Part shown: positions 1 through 9,000 of the stretch, in pieces
Layout of the letters: each line of letters opens with the position of its first letter
Position numbering within the stretch: the first letter of the stretch is position 1
Assembly: GCA_005884115.1 (NCBI GenBank)
Contig: VAXW01000003.1
Coordinates: 310,001-374,000 of the forward strand
Source: Actinomycetota bacterium
Lineage (GTDB): Bacteria > Actinomycetota > Thermoleophilia > Solirubrobacterales > Solirubrobacteraceae
Direction of reading: 5' to 3'
Length of the DNA stretch: 64,000 nt
Position numbers and translations under genes: made by a program
Notes under the pieces: generated by a model
Database searches by the model: none
Told to the model about the DNA's origin: nothing
The model's input: only the letters and a program-made list of their open reading frames with translations

Positions 1-2
1 AT

Positions 3-629
3 CGCCAGGTCTCAGACCGCACCTCGCGCGCCACCTCGCTGACCGCGCGCGCACAGCGGGCGCAGGCGGCCGCGGCCCAGCTTGCCCCCTACACGAGCTT
101 CGTCGCGCTTCGCGAACAGCGCATGCAGGCCGTCTCGCAGCTCGTGGACTCGCGCTTCGACTGGGCGCACGCCTTGCACGAGCTCGGCCGGGTGCTGCCC
201 CACGGCGCCTCCGTGAACACGCTCGACGGGCTGATCGGCTCCTCGACGTCGGGATCGACGAGCGCGGCACCGGCCGCGAGCTCTAGCGCGAGCTCGACCT
301 CGGCTTCCGCGAGCCAAGCTGCGAGCACGTCCGTGACCTCCGCGACGCCGCCCGGCGCTGTCCCGGTCTTCGCGGTGTCCGGCTGTGCGACGAGCCAGTC
401 GGAGGTGGCACTCACGCTCGAGCGCCTGCGCCTGATCGACGGCGTCACCTCCGTCAGCCTGCAGAGCTCGACCGCGTCCAGCACCGGTGCGAGCTCGGGC
501 TCGGGCGCCGGCTGCCCGCAAAACGACCCGGCCTTCGCGCTGACGATCTCATTCGACCCGCTGCCGGCGTCCGTCTCGGCTGCCAAGCCCTCGGCGGCGC
601 TCGCCTCCAACCAGGGAGCCGCACGATGA
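3..629 (+). CDS. PilN-like type IV pilus assembly protein (5' truncated by window edge)
   Basis: Frame open from base 3; PilN-like C-terminal segment (APYTSFVALREQRMQAVSQLVDSRFDWAHALHELGRVLPHGASVNTLDG); overlaps a PilO-like ORF. Confidence 0.7.
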   Translation, partial: RQVSDRTSRATSLTARAQRAQAAAAQLAPYTSFVALREQRMQAVSQLVDSRFDWAHALHELGRVLPHGASVNTLDGLIGSSTSGSTSAAPAASSSASSTSASASQAASTSVTSATPPGAVPVFAVSGCATSQSEVALTLERLRLIDGVTSVSLQSSTASSTGASSGSGAGCPQNDPAFALTISFDPLPASVSAAKPSAALASNQGAAR

Positions 630-1390
630 CCGCTCGTGACCGCCTCGTCCTGATTGCCCTCGCGGCGTTGGCCCTGCTCGGCGCGGTGTGGGTGCTGGCC
701 GTATCTCCTGAGCGCAAGAAGGCCACTGAATTGAGCACGAAGGTGAACGCCGCGAGCGCCGAACTCGCGAGCGCCGAAGGCAAGCTCGCCGACGCCCGCC
801 AGGCGCAGGCCAGCTATGCCTCAGCCTACGCCTCGATCGTCAAGCTCGGCAAAGCCGTCCCGGCTGGAGATGAAGTGCCCGCGCTCGTCTACCAGATCGC
901 GCAGGCCTCCCACCGCCGCGACGTCAACTTCGCTTCGATCGTCGCCGGAACCGGCTCGGCTTCGAGCTCGCCGAGCGCGAGCGCGGCGAGCGCTGCCTCC
1001 GCCACGACGGCTGCAGGCTCCAGCACCGCAGCTGCGGGCTTCCAGCAGCTGCCGTTCACGTTCACCTTCGAAGGCACCTTCACCGACCTCTATCGCCTCT
1101 TTGTGCAGCTCAACCGAGCGACCGTGCGCACGTCCGGCGGCCTGGACGTGAGCGGGCGCCTGCTCACCATCCAGGGCGCAAAGCTCACGCCGGTGACGAC
1201 CTCCGCCTCGGCCAAGCCTTCCGCACGGCTCACCGGAACGATCACGGCCACCGCATATGTCCTCCCCGGAGGGCAGACCCTGACGGGTGGAGCAACGGCG
1301 TCGTCCCCGAACGGAGCCGCGACGCCCGCCTCGACGCCGGCGAGTGCAAGCTCGCCCGCCGCACCGGCCGTCGCGAGGGTGACGCCATGA
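626..1390 (+). CDS. PilO-like type IV pilus assembly protein
   Basis: ATGA overlap with PilN-like gene; single N-terminal TM, coiled coil, and FTFEGTFTDLYRLFVQLNRATVRTSGGLDVSGRLLTIQGAKL typical of PilO. Confidence 0.7.
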   Translation: MTARDRLVLIALAALALLGAVWVLAVSPERKKATELSTKVNAASAELASAEGKLADARQAQASYASAYASIVKLGKAVPAGDEVPALVYQIAQASHRRDVNFASIVAGTGSASSSPSASAASAASATTAAGSSTAAAGFQQLPFTFTFEGTFTDLYRLFVQLNRATVRTSGGLDVSGRLLTIQGAKLTPVTTSASAKPSARLTGTITATAYVLPGGQTLTGGATASSPNGAATPASTPASASSPAAPAVARVTP

Positions 1391-2385
1391 GCGACTTCTT
1401 GAACGCCATCAAGGTCGACCTGCTCGACAGCCGCCGTCGCCCGATTCTCGCGGTGCTCGTGGTCGCGCTCGTAGCGGCGCTCGCATACGCGCTGCTCGGT
1501 GGCGGCTCGAGCGCGAGCTCTCCCGCGCTCTCGCCGCTTCCTGTTCGGCCCGGCTTCTCTGGCATCCCCGTGAGCCAGGCGCCGGCCAACACCGACCAGG
1601 CAGTGGCCGAGACGACCAGCGGGGCATCCAAGCAGCGCACGGGAAGCTCGCGCGACCCGTTCGCGCCGCTACCCGGCACGGGTGTCACGACGACCTCTAC
1701 GGCCACGGCGACGAGCACGGCGAGCTCCTCGCCCGCCGGTGCGCAGTCGGGATCCTCGACCCAGGGCGGCGGTGGAACGAGCTCCGGGACCGGAACCCAG
1801 AAAGCGTCGACGCCGAGGGTCCTGATTCGCTACCACGTGACCGCGCAGTTCGGTGTCGTGCCGCCTGTCGCCGAAGGTGCGCCGCCGCAGCCGGCCGAAC
1901 TGAAGACGTACCGGCAGCTGGCGCTGAACCAGCCGCTGCCCTCCAAGGACAACGCGCAGCTGGTGTTCCTCGGAGTGGTGCTGCGCACGGGCAATGAAGC
2001 GGTGTTCGCGCTCACCGGCGCCGCGATCCTGCACGGGGCCGCCGTCTGCCTGCCGAGCGCGACGCAGTGTCGCGGGATCAAGCTCCACCTGGGCCAGAGC
2101 GAGACGCTCGACACCTTCGACGCGAACGGCAACCCGGTGACCTATGAACTGAAGCTCGTCGCCATCGCCAAGCATGAGGTGTCGGCTTCGACAGCGCGCG
2201 CACGCACTGCAACGCGCGCCGCGAAGGCCGCCCGCATCGCCCTGGCTGATGGCGCCGCGCGCCACCCCCACACTCCGCACAGCCTGGGACTTCGCTTCGA
2301 CCCGCTGATGGGCGGCCTTGATCTCGCTCATCCGCGCAAGGTGCTTCTCGCACGCGGAGCCAAAGCCGCTGCTCGCTCGCGCTAA
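1387..2385 (+). CDS. membrane-anchored protein of the pilus cluster (PilP-like position, unassigned)
   Basis: ATGA overlap with the PilO-like gene; N-terminal TM (RPILAVLVVALVAALAYALLGGG) then Ser/Thr-rich linker and a globular C-terminus. Confidence 0.5.
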   Translation: MSDFLNAIKVDLLDSRRRPILAVLVVALVAALAYALLGGGSSASSPALSPLPVRPGFSGIPVSQAPANTDQAVAETTSGASKQRTGSSRDPFAPLPGTGVTTTSTATATSTASSSPAGAQSGSSTQGGGGTSSGTGTQKASTPRVLIRYHVTAQFGVVPPVAEGAPPQPAELKTYRQLALNQPLPSKDNAQLVFLGVVLRTGNEAVFALTGAAILHGAAVCLPSATQCRGIKLHLGQSETLDTFDANGNPVTYELKLVAIAKHEVSASTARARTATRAAKAARIALADGAARHPHTPHSLGLRFDPLMGGLDLAHPRKVLLARGAKAAARSR

Positions 2386-2418
2386 AGCGCCCGCATAGCC
2401 AGCAAATAAGCTTGGAGC

Positions 2419-3594
2419 ATGGCGCTCCAGCTGATCACCGCCGGCGAGTCCCATGGGCCTGGGCTGACGTGCATCGTCGAGGGCCTGCCCGCCGGCCTGC
2501 GCCTCGGCCGTGAGGAGCTCGACGCCGACCTGGCCCGCCGCCAGCTAGGCCACGGCCGCGGCGGTCGCATGAAGATCGAGCGCGACACCGCCGTGGTGAC
2601 CGCGGGCGTGCGCCACGGGCTCACGCTGGGAAGCCCGATCGCGCTGCAGATCGAGAACCGCGACTACGCCAACTGGCAGGAGCGCATGAGCCCCTGGCCG
2701 CCGCAGGCCGGCGCGGACGAGGGCGAGGTGCACCTGCCCAGACCCGGCCATGCCGACCTCGTGGGCATCCAGAAGTACAAGCACACCGACGTCCGCAACG
2801 TGCTCGAGCGCGCGTCCGCGCGCGAGACCGCCGCGCGCGTCGCCGGCGGGGCGCTGTGCAAGGCGTTCCTGCGCGAGCTCGGCGTTCAGGTGCGCTCGCA
2901 CGTGATCCAGATCGCCTCGGTGCGCGCCCCGGAGTTCTCACGCCCGCTCGCTCCCGAGGACTTCGACGAGGTGGACAGCTCGCCGGTGCGCTGCCTGGAC
3001 GCGCAAGCCTCCGCGTCGATGGTGCAGGAGATCGACGACCTGCGGCGCGCGAACGAGTCGCTCGGCGGGGTTTTCGAGGTGCAGGCGTTCGGCCTCGTCC
3101 CCGGCCTCGGCTCGCACGTCTCCTGGGAGGAGCGCCTCGACGGCCGCCTGGCGATGGCGATCTGCTCGATCCAGGCGATCAAGGGCATGACGATCGGCGA
3201 CGCCTTCTCCCTGGCCGGCGTTCCCGGATCGGCCGCGCACGACGAGATCTTCTACACCCCCGAGCGCGGCTACTACAGGGAGAGCAACCGCGCGGGGGGC
3301 CTCGAGGGCGGCATGACGACCGGCTGCCCGCTGATCGTGCGCGCCGCCATGAAGCCGCTGCCGACGCTCACCAAGCCGCTGCGCTCGGTCGACACCGAGA
3401 CGCATGAGCCCGCTCAGGCTCTGCGCGAGCGCACGGACTCGTGCACGGTCCCGGCCGCGGCGGTGGTGGGCGAGGCGATGATCGCGTTGGTGATCGCCGA
3501 TGCGTACAGGCGCAAGTTCGGCGGCGACCACATCGACGACGTGCGCGTTGCCCTGGCGGCCTACGAAGAGCGGATCGGATGGCGGCGCCAGTAG
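2419..3594 (+). CDS. aroC: chorismate synthase
   Basis: MALQLITAGESHGPGLTCIVEGLPAG... and GGLEGGMTTGCPLIVRAAMKPLPTL are AroC signatures. Confidence 0.97.
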   Translation: MALQLITAGESHGPGLTCIVEGLPAGLRLGREELDADLARRQLGHGRGGRMKIERDTAVVTAGVRHGLTLGSPIALQIENRDYANWQERMSPWPPQAGADEGEVHLPRPGHADLVGIQKYKHTDVRNVLERASARETAARVAGGALCKAFLRELGVQVRSHVIQIASVRAPEFSRPLAPEDFDEVDSSPVRCLDAQASASMVQEIDDLRRANESLGGVFEVQAFGLVPGLGSHVSWEERLDGRLAMAICSIQAIKGMTIGDAFSLAGVPGSAAHDEIFYTPERGYYRESNRAGGLEGGMTTGCPLIVRAAMKPLPTLTKPLRSVDTETHEPAQALRERTDSCTVPAAAVVGEAMIALVIADAYRRKFGGDHIDDVRVALAAYEERIGWRRQ

Positions 3595-5180
3595 CGAGCG
3601 CGCCCTCGCGGGCGGTCGTACTGATCGGCTTCATGGGCGCCGGGAAGTCGACCGTCGCCGCCGAGCTCGCGCGCGCGCTGGGCGTGGACGCCCTCGACAG
3701 CGACGAGCTGCTGGAAGCGCGCCTCGGACATTCGATCGCCGAGGAGTTCGAGCGCCGCGGCGAGCCCTCGTTCAGGGCTCAGGAGGAGGAGGTCGTCTGC
3801 GGGCTGCTCGCGAGCGCCAAGGGCGGGAGCGTGATCTCGCTCGGGGGCGGGAGCGTGCTCTCCGCGCGGGTGAGGGAGGCGCTCGAGCCCCACCTCGTGG
3901 TGCTCGTCGACGTGGACCCGGAGGTGGCTTGGGAGCGCGTCGGCGGGAGCGCCAACGGGGGCCGCGGAGGCCGGCAGGCGCGCCCGCTGGCGCGCGAACG
4001 TGAAGCCTTCTTCGCGCTGCATGCCGAGCGCCGCGCGCTATACGAACAGGTGGCCGACGCGCACCTGCCCCCGCTCGTGCGCGGCAGTGCGAACAAGGCG
4101 CTGGATGCGCTCCGCGCGCTCGCCGGCGCACCACGGGGAACGCGCCTGCTGTGGGCGACCTCGAGCGCGGGCGAGTACCCCGTGGTGATCGGTCGCGGGC
4201 TCCTCAGCGCCGCTCCGGCGAGTCGCCTGGTCGATCTGTGGCCCCTCGACAGCTCCGCCTCGCGTCCCTTCTGCGTCACCGACGAGACCGTCGCAGCGCT
4301 GTACGGCGAGCGGCTCGGGCACGTCGCCGCCACGATCACGCTCCCTCCGGGCGAGCAGCAGAAGACGCTGGCCGGCGCCGAGCGGGTGTGGCGCGCGCTC
4401 GTGGCAGCTGGCGCAACGCGCGCCGACCATCTCGTAGCGCTCGGCGGCGGCGTCGTCGGCGACCTGGCGGGATTCTGCGCGGCCACCTACCAGCGCGGCG
4501 TGCCCGTGGTCCACGTCCCCACGACGCTCGTCGCGCAGGTGGACTCGGCGTACGGGGGCAAGACGGGGGTCGACCTCGCCGAGGCCAAGAACTACGTCGG
4601 CGCCTACCACCAGCCGGCCGGCGTCATCGTCGATCCCGACACGCTCTCGACGCTGCCCGCGCAAGAGCTCGCGGCGGGGTGGGTTGAGGTGCTGAAGACC
4701 GCCCTGATCGCCGGCGGCGAGCTGTGGGCGGGCGTCGCGCGCGGCGAGGAGGTGGACGAGCGTACGATCATCGCGTGCGCGCGAACCAAGCTGTCGATCG
4801 TCGCCGCGGACGAACGCGACCGCGGCCGGCGCATGGAGCTGAACCTCGGGCACACGGTGGGCCACGCGATCGAGGCGGCCACCGGATATGCGCGCTACCG
4901 CCACGGCGAGGCGGTCGGGCTCGGGCTGCTCGCGGCGCTCCGCCTCTCCGGGCAGGAGGCTCTGCGCGGAACCGTGCTCGAGCTGCTGCGCAACCGCGGC
5001 CTTCCCGTGAAGGTCGAGGGGGCGCCGGTAGCTGCGGTGCTCGAGGCGCTCGCGCGCGACAAGAAGCGCCTCTCCGGCGCGGTGCCGTTCGTGCTCGTGG
5101 CTGCACCTGGGGAGGTGGAGGTCGGATGCGAGGTGTCCGCCGAGGACGTGCGGGCGGCCCTCGCGGAGCTCATGGAATGA
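3579..5180 (+). CDS. aroKB: bifunctional shikimate kinase / 3-dehydroquinate synthase
   Basis: Continuous ORF: shikimate kinase Walker A (GFMGAGKSTVAAELA) followed by DHQ synthase motifs (GGGVVGDLAGFCAATYQRGVPVVHVPTTLVAQVDSAYGGKTGVDL). ATG at 3579 overlaps the aroC end. Confidence 0.93.
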   Translation: MAAPVASAPSRAVVLIGFMGAGKSTVAAELARALGVDALDSDELLEARLGHSIAEEFERRGEPSFRAQEEEVVCGLLASAKGGSVISLGGGSVLSARVREALEPHLVVLVDVDPEVAWERVGGSANGGRGGRQARPLAREREAFFALHAERRALYEQVADAHLPPLVRGSANKALDALRALAGAPRGTRLLWATSSAGEYPVVIGRGLLSAAPASRLVDLWPLDSSASRPFCVTDETVAALYGERLGHVAATITLPPGEQQKTLAGAERVWRALVAAGATRADHLVALGGGVVGDLAGFCAATYQRGVPVVHVPTTLVAQVDSAYGGKTGVDLAEAKNYVGAYHQPAGVIVDPDTLSTLPAQELAAGWVEVLKTALIAGGELWAGVARGEEVDERTIIACARTKLSIVAADERDRGRRMELNLGHTVGHAIEAATGYARYRHGEAVGLGLLAALRLSGQEALRGTVLELLRNRGLPVKVEGAPVAAVLEALARDKKRLSGAVPFVLVAAPGEVEVGCEVSAEDVRAALAELME

Positions 5181-5629
5181 GCGCTCGGCCGCGCGTGGAG
5201 GTCATGCACGGCGTGAACCTCGACCAGCTCGGTCGCCGCGATCCCGCGCTCTACGGCACCCTCACGCTCGCCGAGCTCGAGCGTCGCATCGAGCGCGAAG
5301 CCGGCGAGCTGAACCTCGCCGCGCGCTTCTTTCAGAGCAACCACGAGGGCGCGTTCGTCGAGCGCCTGCACGCGCTGCGCGAGGACGCGGACGCGGTCGT
5401 GCTCAACCCGGGAGCGTGGACCCACTACGCCTGGGCGATCCGCGACGCGCTGGAGATCGCCGCCCTCCCAGCGGTCGAGGTCCATCTCTCGAACATCCAG
5501 ACGCGCGAGCCGTGGCGGCGGGTGTCGGTCATCGCCGACCTGTGCCTGGCGAGTATCTCCGGCCACGGCGCGGACGGCTATGGCGAGGCGCTCCTCATGC
5601 TGCGTGACGAGCTCGGAGATCCATCGTGA
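5177..5629 (+). CDS. aroQ: type II 3-dehydroquinate dehydratase
   Basis: HGVNLDQLGRRDPALYG, QSNHEGAFVERLHA, NPGAWTHYAWAIRDAL, EVHLSNIQTREPWRR; ATGA overlap with upstream gene. Confidence 0.95.
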   Translation: MSARPRVEVMHGVNLDQLGRRDPALYGTLTLAELERRIEREAGELNLAARFFQSNHEGAFVERLHALREDADAVVLNPGAWTHYAWAIRDALEIAALPAVEVHLSNIQTREPWRRVSVIADLCLASISGHGADGYGEALLMLRDELGDPS

Positions 5630-6756
5630 TGCCGGCCTCTGCCAGCGCGCCGCGAACCGCGGAGCGGGCCGAGCGCCTCAGCGCGGCGATGCGCGAGCGC
5701 GAGCTCGACGCGCTGCTCGTCTCCGAGCGGCTGAACGTGCGCTATATGACCGGCTTCACTGGCAGCGCGGGCGTCGCGATCTTCCTGACCGCCGGCGACG
5801 AGGCCGCTGGCGCGGCGGCGCACCGCTTCCTGACGGACTTCCGCTACGCGACCCAGTCGGCCGAGCAGATCCCCGCCCACGTGCGGCGCGAGATCGTCAC
5901 CGGCAGTCTGTTCGAGGCCGCCGCCGCAAAGCTCGAGGGAGAGGGCGGGCGGCTGGGCTTCGATGACGCGAACGTGAGCGTTCGCGATCACGCGCGCCTC
6001 CAGGAGCGCTTGTCGGAGGGCTGGCAGCTGGTGCCGTGCACGGGCATGATCGAGCGCTTGCGCCTCGTCAAGGACGCCGGCGAGCTGGCGCAGATCCGCG
6101 CCGCTGCCGAGCTCGCCGACGAGGCGATGAGCGGGCTCCTGGAGGGACGCATCGTCGGGCGGACAGAGCGCGAGGTCGCGCTCGAGCTGGAGAACCGCAT
6201 GCGCGACCTTGGCGCCGAGCCGTCCTTCCCCACGATCGTCGCTGCCGGCACGCGCGGCGCGCTCCCGCACGCTGAGGCGGGTGCAGCGGAGATCGCGCCA
6301 GACTTGCTGCTCACGATCGACTGGGGCGCGCGCCTGGAGGGTTACTGCTCGGACTGCACGCGCACGTACGCCACCGGCGCGGGCGTATCGGCTCAGGCGC
6401 GCGAGATCTACGAGCTCGTACGCACGGCCCAGGAACAGGGCGTGCAGGCGGTAGCGGCAGGTCCGCGCGGGCGCGAGGTCGACGCGGTGGCGAGAGCCGT
6501 GATCGAGGGCGCCGGTCACGGCGAGCATTTCGGTCATGGCCTGGGCCACGGGGTGGGCATGGACGTACACGAGGCTCCCCGCCTCTCGCGCACGGACGGA
6601 GAGGAGCCACTGCGCGCCGGCAGCGTGGTGACGGTCGAGCCCGGCGTCTACCTGCCCGACTGCCTGGGCGTGCGCATCGAGGATCTGGTGGTCGTCGGCG
6701 AGCAGGACCGCGAGGTGCTCACCCACCTGCCCAAGGAGCTGACGGTCATCTCCTAG
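5626..6756 (+). CDS. pepQ: Xaa-Pro aminopeptidase (M24 family)
   Basis: Metallopeptidase M24 motifs: DWGARLEGYCSDCTRT, HFGHGLGHGVGMDVHEAP, VVTVEPGVYLPDCLGVRIED. GTG/ATG start region at 5626/5629. Confidence 0.92.
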   Translation: MMPASASAPRTAERAERLSAAMRERELDALLVSERLNVRYMTGFTGSAGVAIFLTAGDEAAGAAAHRFLTDFRYATQSAEQIPAHVRREIVTGSLFEAAAAKLEGEGGRLGFDDANVSVRDHARLQERLSEGWQLVPCTGMIERLRLVKDAGELAQIRAAAELADEAMSGLLEGRIVGRTEREVALELENRMRDLGAEPSFPTIVAAGTRGALPHAEAGAAEIAPDLLLTIDWGARLEGYCSDCTRTYATGAGVSAQAREIYELVRTAQEQGVQAVAAGPRGREVDAVARAVIEGAGHGEHFGHGLGHGVGMDVHEAPRLSRTDGEEPLRAGSVVTVEPGVYLPDCLGVRIEDLVVVGEQDREVLTHLPKELTVIS

Positions 6757-6823
6757 GCGTCCAGGTCGCGAGCCTCCCGGTGCGGTCGCAGCGCGCGATC
6801 CCGCGCAGCCGGGGCCCGCAACA

Positions 6824-6848
6824 CCGAGGGCCCGCGCGAGGCCCTCGG
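6824..6848 (+). terminator. putative intrinsic terminator after pepQ
   Basis: Perfect 9-bp stem CCGAGGGCC-CGCGCGA-GGCCCTCGG; no T-tract, so tentative. Confidence 0.45.
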
Positions 6849-6913
6849 CACCCCCGAACCGATATGGTCGGCGACCGCACTCTTACGCGATCGCCGAGGA
6901 GAAGGAGAAGGAT

Positions 6914-7819
6914 ATGCCGTCGCTGCTGGATCTGACAAGCCAGGGGGACGTCGGGACGATCTCCGACGAGTCGAAGCTCGCCTCCGTGACGCTCATGACC
7001 CCCCAGCAGCTGTACGAGCTGTGGGAGCGTCAGAACTGGCAGTCGCACACGATCGACCTCTCCCAGGACGTGCGCGACTGGCAGCGGATGGACGCCGATT
7101 TGCGCTCGCGCCTGGCGTGGAACCTGTCGTCGTTCTTCGTCGGCGAGGAGCGCGTCACGACCCAGTTCTCGGGCCTGGTGATGGCTTACGAGAGCCAGAG
7201 CGAAGAGGCGTTCCTGGCCACCCAGCAGGTCGATGAGGCCCGCCATGCGCAGCACTTCAACCGCTTCTACGAGCAGGTGCTCGGTCTCGACGGCACTTTC
7301 GAGGATCGCCTGCAGCGGGCGCGGGACGATCTGAACGCGGCGTTCATCGAGATGTTCGACGGCGTACTCGTCGAGTGGGGGCAGCGCCTGATCGAGAACC
7401 CGAGCGATATCGAGGCGAAGGTCGACTTCGTGACGCTGTATCACATGATCATCGAGGGCACGCTCGCGCTGACGGGCCAGTACTTCCTCACCGACTTCAT
7501 GGAGCGAAAGCAGATCCTTCCCGGGTGGGTGGAGGGCTTCAAGCTGATCTCCCAGGACGAGCACCGCCACGTCGCCTACGGGACCTGGTTCCTGCGCGAG
7601 AAGGCCGCCGACCCCGCGCTGAGGAGGCGCATCGCCGAGCGACTGGTCGAGCTGATGCCGCTCGCGAGCGCAGTGCTCGTGCCACAGGGGGCGGATCCAG
7701 ACGACTACTCGATCCTCGACTACTCGATGCAGGAGACAAACATGTTCGCCTTCAACGCGCTCAACCGCCGCCTGAAGGTGATCGGCGTGGATCTTGCGGC
7801 CGTGCAGGCGGCTGCGTAG
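6914..7819 (+). CDS. R2-like ligand-binding oxidase (ribonucleotide reductase beta-like ferritin superfamily)
   Basis: Six metal-ligand pattern: FVGEERV, DEARH, IIEG, DEHRH. Val three residues after the first Glu and Tyr five residues before the fourth ligand (YHMIIE) match the R2lox Val-Tyr cross-link positions. RBS gaggagaaggagaagg. Confidence 0.82.
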   Translation: MPSLLDLTSQGDVGTISDESKLASVTLMTPQQLYELWERQNWQSHTIDLSQDVRDWQRMDADLRSRLAWNLSSFFVGEERVTTQFSGLVMAYESQSEEAFLATQQVDEARHAQHFNRFYEQVLGLDGTFEDRLQRARDDLNAAFIEMFDGVLVEWGQRLIENPSDIEAKVDFVTLYHMIIEGTLALTGQYFLTDFMERKQILPGWVEGFKLISQDEHRHVAYGTWFLREKAADPALRRRIAERLVELMPLASAVLVPQGADPDDYSILDYSMQETNMFAFNALNRRLKVIGVDLAAVQAAA

Positions 7820-8044
7820 AGCTCGGCGCGGCGCAGCGAGCTGGCAGGCCCTGCGTCGCGAGCAGGCGCCGCCCAAGGGCGCGCCGCTCACGGCTCTCGG
7901 GCGCGCGGCGGGTTGGGAGTCTCGCGCGGAGGAGTGCGGTGCGACGAGCTCGGCCGCGGCAGCCGGCCACGGCGTGAGCGGCGGGGACGGTTGACATAAC
8001 GCCGGTCGTCCGCCTCCTGCGCTAGAGTGCGCCTCGTTCTGATC

Positions 8045-8190
8045 ACGCCGAGTCTCCGTCTCCGCGTCGGTGGCGGGGAGCGGGGGACCCAATGGTCACT
8101 GCGGTGGCCGGGGGCGAATCGCCGCCAGGGCGCGGCGTAGCGCACTTCGCGCGAGCCCGACAGCTAACCCCGTAGGCGCCACGAGAGGGA
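8045..8190 (+). promoter_or_regulatory. cyclic di-AMP riboswitch (ydaO/yuaA class)
   Basis: Contains ydaO-class conserved strings in order: GGGGAGCGGGGGACCCAAT, GGGGGCGAATC, CGCACTTCGCGCGAGCCCGACAGCTAACCCCGTAGGCGCCACGAGAGG. Precedes a secreted-protein ORF. Confidence 0.88.
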
Positions 8191-8312
8191 CCAGTTTGGC
8201 CTTGTGCCGAGGTGCGTCCGACACCCGTTCCTCCGAACGCGCTCCAACCGCGCGTCGTCGGCGCGAGCCTTGCTCCAGGTGGTGCCTGGGCGCAGCCTCA
8301 TACAAACGTGCA

Positions 8313-8352
8313 GGCGCCGCCGAACGGGCTCATCGCATGAGCGAACGGCGCC
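8313..8352 (+). terminator. hairpin in riboswitch leader, candidate attenuator/expression-platform element
   Basis: GGCGCC...CTCAT-CGC-ATGAG...GGCGCC stacked helices with internal loop, between riboswitch aptamer and the 8459 start codon. Confidence 0.35.
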
Positions 8353-8458
8353 GATGCGTTTGCGTTGGGTGGTTGCGGCTGCGTGCCTTCGCGCGTTTGC
8401 CCGCAGCAAAGGAGGAGCGCCTCGGCGGTCCGTCATCTATCTCCAGGAAGGCCTAGGA

Positions 8459-8908
8459 ATGCTCAAGACGAACTCTGTTCCGCGCTTCGTGCTGCTCGCG
8501 AGCGTGGCCGTACTGTGCCTCGCTGCCCCAAGCGCACTGGCCGCCAAGGGCACGAGCGGGGGAACTCACGCCGGCGGAGGAGGCGGCACGAGCGCCACCA
8601 GCAGCATCAGCCTCGTCGTGCTCAACTCCCCCGATGGCCTGGCGCATTGGGGCGGGGAAGTGACGTTCAACGTCTCAACGACCGCAACAGACCAGCCGTT
8701 CGTCAACCTGCTCTGCTACCAGAACGGCGTCTTGGTGGCCGAAGGCTGGAAGGGCTACTTCGCCGAAGCTCGGGAAAGCAGCTACAACTTCGTGCTCCGT
8801 TCCGGAGCGTGGCAGAGCGGAGCGGCCGACTGCACCGCCTGGCTCGACATGGCCACGAGGCATGGCTGGAAGCAGCTCGCCTCCACGAGCTTCCACGTGT
8901 ACGCGTAA
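8459..8908 (+). CDS. small secreted protein of unknown function
   Basis: RBS aggaaggcctagga; signal peptide LLASVAVLCLAAPSALAA; Gly-rich linker then about 100 aa beta-rich domain. Lies downstream of the c-di-AMP riboswitch. Confidence 0.7.
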   Translation: MLKTNSVPRFVLLASVAVLCLAAPSALAAKGTSGGTHAGGGGGTSATSSISLVVLNSPDGLAHWGGEVTFNVSTTATDQPFVNLLCYQNGVLVAEGWKGYFAEARESSYNFVLRSGAWQSGAADCTAWLDMATRHGWKQLASTSFHVYA

Positions 8909-8944
8909 AGAGCGGTCGAGTCGTCCTCGGAGTCGAGAGAGAAA

Positions 8945-8970
8945 GAGGCCCCGGCTTTCGCCGGGGCCTC
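8945..8970. terminator. bidirectional intrinsic terminator between convergent genes
   Basis: Perfect 10-bp stem GAGGCCCCGG-CTTTCG-CCGGGGCCTC between genes ending at 8908 (+) and 9001 (-). Confidence 0.75.
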
Positions 8971-9000
8971 CATGTTCAAGACAGCTGCGCCTTTCCGCGA

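Noticed and set aside
7991-8028. TTGACA ... TAGAGT as a promoter for the c-di-AMP riboswitch transcript
   Set aside because: Spacer is 26 nt, too long for a standard sigma70-type promoter.
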